From Homarus americanus (Eukaryota; Arthropoda; Malacostraca; Decapoda; Nephropidae), in NCBI RefSeq assembly GCF_018991925.1, contig NW_024727884.1:1-64000 (forward strand): a stretch of 64,000 nt of DNA. The letters are read 5' to 3'. A program made the position numbers and the translations under genes. How positions within the stretch are numbered: position 1 is the stretch's first letter; every line of letters begins with the position of its first letter. Below the pieces are notes generated by a model that saw nothing but the letters and a program-made list of their open reading frames with translations, searched no databases and was not told where the DNA came from. Positions 60,469 to 64,000 of the stretch are shown here, piece after piece.

Positions 60469-60782
60469 TGAAGGTTCCAAATGTTCCCTGAAGAAGGCAG
60501 TGATGGGTAGGGAAACACCGGGTAACACTGAAGTCCATTTATTAACGGATAGGAGAAATACAAGTGGTGACTTGCGTGTGCCATGCACGGCCCACAGAGT
60601 CAGACTGAGACTGCCTTGCCATATGGCAGCCTCGGGGCAATGTTGCCACATAACACGTGCAGTGTTGCCATGTAATTACATATATAAATGCTACTCGGCA
60701 CAGTAGCTTATTTACAAGGTTGCTACTCGGCACAGTAGCATAGATACATAACCTACAGGGATAACTACCTTTATAATCACAT
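60469..60782 (-). mobile_element. Putative 5' LTR of the minus-strand gypsy relic
   Basis: On the minus strand the segment starts TGTGATTATAAAGG and ends CCTTCA, i.e. TG...CA, and is followed by the primer-binding-like site and, 500 bp later, by the gag frame. No second LTR was found for comparison, so the boundaries are inferred. Confidence 0.4.
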
Positions 60783-61595
60783 CTCCTAATTGTAGTCTAA
60801 GTGAAGTGAGATGTGGGAAATATCATGCCCTTGTGGCAAACCAATGTTATTTAAAAAGAAAAAGAAATAATCACTTCATTGCCCACTGCTGGTCTCAACC
60901 TCTTCGGCACTCTCGAGCGTCCAGTGTTGCCGCCCAAGACAGTTTGAGTTGTCTTTTTTTTCGGTTTTCCTCGACGAGTTGTTGGTATCTATGTTCTATC
61001 CCCTACGTACAACGTACCTTGCTATGAATGGCGGGTCACATGCCCACTCAGTCCTTTAGAAAAAACAGAAAAAACTTTCTTTGAGGAGACAGTAAAATGC
61101 CGTTCGATAGCACGGCTTTTTTGTGTGCATTTTTAACTACTATTCACTTATGTTCGCTTTTCCAGTTCTCCTCAACGAATATATCTCTATGAGCTATCTC
61201 TGTGTACACTGTATCTCCCTATGAATTGTGGATTGTAGGCACAATTTCAGTCCTTGAGAAAGCGCACGCACACACAAAGGCTAAAAATAAATAAATAAAT
61301 AAAAATCCTTGTAGCACCAATAATACGACTTGGTTACTGCCGGAAGTGGTGGTGCCTGATTGCTTGTCCCAATTTGTTCTTCAATTCAAATTATTTACAA
61401 CCTCCTCCGTCGTCACTGATGTCACTGAGAACTGTCTTAGCTAAAGGCACATTACCACACACTCTCTGCTTGGCCTTTGGATGGTCAATCACAGCCATGA
61501 ACACAACTCATTAAAACAAAAACTCGTCCCCGCAAGGTGGATAGCCTACCTGCTTCCAATCTCCTACTGTATTTCCTACTTTCACTCTCACAGCA
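60783..61595. other. Gene-free sequence
   Basis: Two loosely similar segments (about 60955-61065 and 61150-61260, both with a TTCTCCTC/TTTCCTCG motif, CTATGAAT and CAGTCCTT) suggest an old duplication. No gene recognised. Confidence 0.35.
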
Positions 61596-61792
61596 ATGAA
61601 GGGAATCTATCATGATCTTGTTTACCACCACCTGATACACTGTCACACACTACGGGGGGCCTCTGGCTCTTTAAGAACACAATCTCTGGTTCCTGCACAA
61701 AAGAGAGCTGTACGGACAATGACCTACTTGAAAAAAACAAATCACACAAACGAAAAATTTGCTATATTGAACATTTTTAAATTCGAAGATAT
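61596..61792 (+). pseudogene. LINE reverse transcriptase C-terminal fragment
   Basis: Frame reads MKGIYHDLVYHHLIHCHTLR, GASGSL, then VPAQKRAVRTMTYLKKTNHT and FAILNIFKFEDIV. The pattern (I)YxxLIxxHLxxC, GA, QKRAVR, HTxxxFxxLxIxKFxDI is the C-terminal end of non-LTR reverse transcriptases. It is cut off at about 61792 by the start of the LTR element, so the LTR element inserted into it. Too short to assign a clade. Confidence 0.7.
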
Positions 61793-62207
61793 TGTTGTGG
61801 ATACTCTCCCCTACAACTGCCACTGCCATTAGTCGCTGATCAGTCGATCCCGCGACAAAGTTTCTCTGACAAGCCTGGTCGTTTAGACTCATGGCGGGGT
61901 TCGGTCACCCGGCGTGTTTCTCTGCCAAGCCTAGCCATCTGAACTCGGGGTCAACACCGGTGACGCTTACTTCCAGTGCACGTGTATATAAGCTCACACC
62001 CTCGCCGTGAATTCCATTCGACATAAAGCTCTGCAACACGCAACACCTCCTCTAAAGAAGCTCCTGCACAGCAACTCCTCTACCATGCAGCAACTTCCCA
62101 GCACCAAACTGTTTTGTATATAATATATTTACATAAGAAAACTGTCATTAAGAGTTTCCCTTCTCCACCCCATCCTGAGTGAGAGACATGATAACGTTAA
62201 CACTACA
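61790..62207 (+). mobile_element. 5' LTR of a gag-only LTR retrotransposon
   Basis: Aligned with 63643-64000 over its length: GTGGATACTCTCCCCTACAA near the start, then GGCGTGTTTCTCTG, ACGTGTATATAAGCTCAC, CAACACGCAACACCTCCTCT and CAGACTGTTTTGT-like sequence. The start is uncertain by about 7 bases. It ends in CA before a primer-binding-like site. Confidence 0.85.
61985..61992 (+). promoter_or_regulatory. TATA box of the 5' LTR
   Basis: TATATAAG, conserved at 63860-63867 in the 3' LTR. Probably drives transcription of the element. Confidence 0.65.
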
Positions 62208-62209
62208 AA

Positions 62210-62223
62210 TGGTGAACCCGGAG
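62210..62223 (+). other. Primer-binding-site-like sequence
   Basis: TGGTGAACCCGGAG follows the LTR by two bases. Gypsy-type elements often show TGGTGAxCCC at this place. The primer tRNA was not determined. Confidence 0.5.
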
Positions 62224-62240
62224 AAACTCACTCACACAGG

Positions 62241-63018
62241 ATGGAGGAAAAACGGATCACTCTCCCAGTCTTCAATCACAACATTGAAGACTGGCTTATC
62301 CTCACGAAGGCAGCTCTCATCGGTGCTACAACTGCAGACAAACAGAAGTACGTCGCGCTGGTCTGTTCCCTGCCCACAGAAGTCACCACACAAGTTGCAG
62401 AAGTCATCACCAACCCTCCAGCTGACAACAAATTCGCAGCTCTACGAGATGCTCTCAAGAGGCAATACCAGCGGCCTGACACCAGTCTCCTGCAAGACCT
62501 ATCCGGCTTCTCCCTCGGCAACTCAACGCCTGCACGTCTCTTGGGACGAGATGCAGAGACTGAACTCCCGCCACACAAACAGGCTTCCTGACACTATCCT
62601 GCGCCAGCTTCACACTCAGAAGCGCCCAGTAGAAGTTCGTCTCATCCTCTCAGCATTGGACTACTCTACTACCTCGACGACCTATGTAGCCACAGCAAAC
62701 AGAGTATTCCATGAATACACTGCTGTGCTCCATGCTGCCGCGAATAGCTCAGTGGTCACACCATCACTTAGCTCTGGTCTCATCAACCAGATTAACACTC
62801 CTCAGAGAAGTAGTATTCCACCAAACAAGCATAACTTGGGGGACCTGCTAAAATCTCTACACCGCAGGATGGACACCCTCGAGCAGCGCTGCTCCTCCAT
62901 GCCTGCTGCTGCTCCTGTTCCTGCCCCACGCACTGTGTCCTTCCGACCCCAACATCCCCGTCCTGCCTTGGACCCTGCCGCCAGCCCCCAGCACAGTGTA
63001 CCTACCTACTGTTGGTAA
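62241..63018 (+). pseudogene. gag of a short LTR retrotransposon, frameshifted
   Basis: From ATG 62241: MEEKRITLPVFNHNIEDWLI then AALIGATTADKQKYVALVCS, LPTEVTTQVAEVITNPPADN, FAALRDALKRQYQRPDTSLL and LGNSTPARLL. At about 62545 the frame changes; the other frame continues EMQRLNSRHTNRLPDTILRQ, RPVEVRLILSALDYSTTSTT and, near the end, LLKSLHRRMDTLEQR, to the TAA at 63016-63018. The W, then LP..V, PPADNKFAALRDAL and VRLILSALD pattern fits capsid-type gag of arthropod gypsy elements. No nucleocapsid zinc knuckle, protease or pol is recognisable before the 3' LTR. Confidence 0.75.
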
Positions 63019-63628
63019 ACTCAACGTTTTGGTGCAAACGCTAGACGCTGTGAGGCGCCCTGCAACTACACGAGGAAGCGACATTGACGGGATTGGTATA
63101 CGCCATAACCTCCGACACTATCAAGCAGCGCATCACACTCCTTACTTCTGACCTTGACCACTTCACTCCTGCTGCCCGTCACGACCTACTGCCCCACGCC
63201 AGACTTCCTATCGCCCTGAACACATTCGTCCCGCACCTCCTTCTCCTGTCTACTCACAATTGCCACTTGCAGCACCACCTCCTCCACAACATTTCTGCAT
63301 ACCCTCTTTTCATCTTCAGGTACCTACTACTCCTAATACGGACCCTGCTCCTGACGTGGGCCCTGCTCCTGATGAGGGTCCTGCATCCGGCCCTTATAAC
63401 CCAGATACCCCACCCGGCGCCCCTTTGCGCCTGCCGGGAGAGAAGCACCACATACCTCGCCTGTTCAACCTTCTCTTATCCACAACCCTCCTTCTCCCTC
63501 TGCTTCTCCCACAGATCTCATGTCCCTAGATGGAGTCGTCACCTGTAGTGCCTGATTGGTTCACACCCCAGCCCGTTATGTCTCACATGTGGAATACAAC
63601 CCTGCTGACAAGTTTCCTGCAGCGCTCG
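63019..63628 (+). other. Internal non-coding part of the LTR element
   Basis: Pro/Leu/His-rich frames here have no recognised domain; a protease or reverse transcriptase motif was looked for and not seen. Confidence 0.5.
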
Positions 63629-63642
63629 GAGGAGAGGGGGAG
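63629..63642 (+). other. Polypurine tract
   Basis: GGAGGAGAGGGGGAG-type purine run immediately before the 3' LTR, the expected plus-strand primer position. Confidence 0.65.
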
Positions 63643-64000
63643 TATTGCAGTGGATACTCTCCCCTACAACTGCCACTGCCCTAAGTCGCTGATCAGCCAA
63701 TCCCGCGACGAAGTTTCACTGACAAGCCTCATCGTCTAGACTCGTGGCGGGGTATGGCCACCCGGCGTGTTTCTCTGTCAAGCCTAGACGTCTGGACTCG
63801 CGGGGGGGGGGGGTTCCCACCAGCGACCCTTACTTCCGGTTTTACTTCCGGTGGACGTGTATATAAGCTCACAGCCTCGCCGTAAAATCCATTCTACCTA
63901 GAGCCCTGCAACACGCAACACCTCCTCTAAAAAAGCTCCAGCACAGCAACTACTCTACCATGCAACAACTTCCCAGCACCAGACTGTTTTGTGTATAATA
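63643..64000 (+). mobile_element. 3' LTR, cut by the window end
   Basis: Direct repeat of 61790-62125 with point differences and a G run of about 12 near 63801-63812 that the 5' copy lacks. The TATA box is kept at 63860-63867. The last part of the LTR lies outside the window. Confidence 0.87.

Overview
The window is nuclear DNA of an animal, most likely an arthropod and probably a decapod crustacean. That attribution is inference. It rests on a host-type gene with a GT-AG intron, on the variety of pogo/Tigger DNA transposons alongside hAT, Penelope-like, Ty3/gypsy and LINE pieces, and on very rich micro- and minisatellite content. There are no operons, ribosome binding sites, phage or CRISPR arrays. 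One host gene is readable: a two-exon GNB1L-like WD40 gene (42343-43642, +). A decayed intronless copy of PPP2R3C lies at 3110-4440. Nearly everything else is mobile or repetitive.

Layout. 1-4.5 kb: Tigger relic, SINE tail and the PPP2R3C retropseudogene. 4.8-9.9 kb: four minisatellite blocks arranged as a mirror, C-rich on the left and G-rich on the right, with a scrap of gypsy pol on the minus strand. 10.4-14.1 kb: a small Tigger-type MITE, a 702-bp Tigger fragment fused to a pseudogene of another transposon-associated family, and transposon ends. 14.1-19.7 kb: a Tigger element split by a second, non-autonomous Tigger that contains two long hairpins. 21.2-26.6 kb: a hAT element with a perfect 8-bp target duplication, interrupted by a structurally complete Tigger with an open transposase and by a MITE. 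26.7-29.4 kb and 39.3-41.7 kb: two Tigger copies inside the arms of a large inverted duplication (about 20.9-29.6 kb against 39.1-42.3 kb). 30-38.5 kb: MITEs, a possible hAT that splits a CA repeat, a palindrome-bearing Tigger derivative and a frameshifted Tigger.

42.3-45.4 kb: GNB1L, followed 68 bp after its stop codon by a decayed ZMYM/P52rIPK-type hAT. 45.4-57.4 kb: Tigger derivatives, (TA)n tracts, a Penelope-like GIY-YIG fragment with a hammerhead-like motif, two inverted copies of a palindrome-bearing Tigger derivative, and a TIGD1-type relic. 58.9-64 kb: LTR retrotransposon material, including a gag fragment on the minus strand, a LINE 3' fragment, and a short LTR element with gag only whose 3' LTR runs off the window.

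The parts do not form a pathway. The interest lies in nesting order, in structured repeats built into non-autonomous Tigger elements, and in duplications that can be ordered in time by shared insertions and shared frameshifts.
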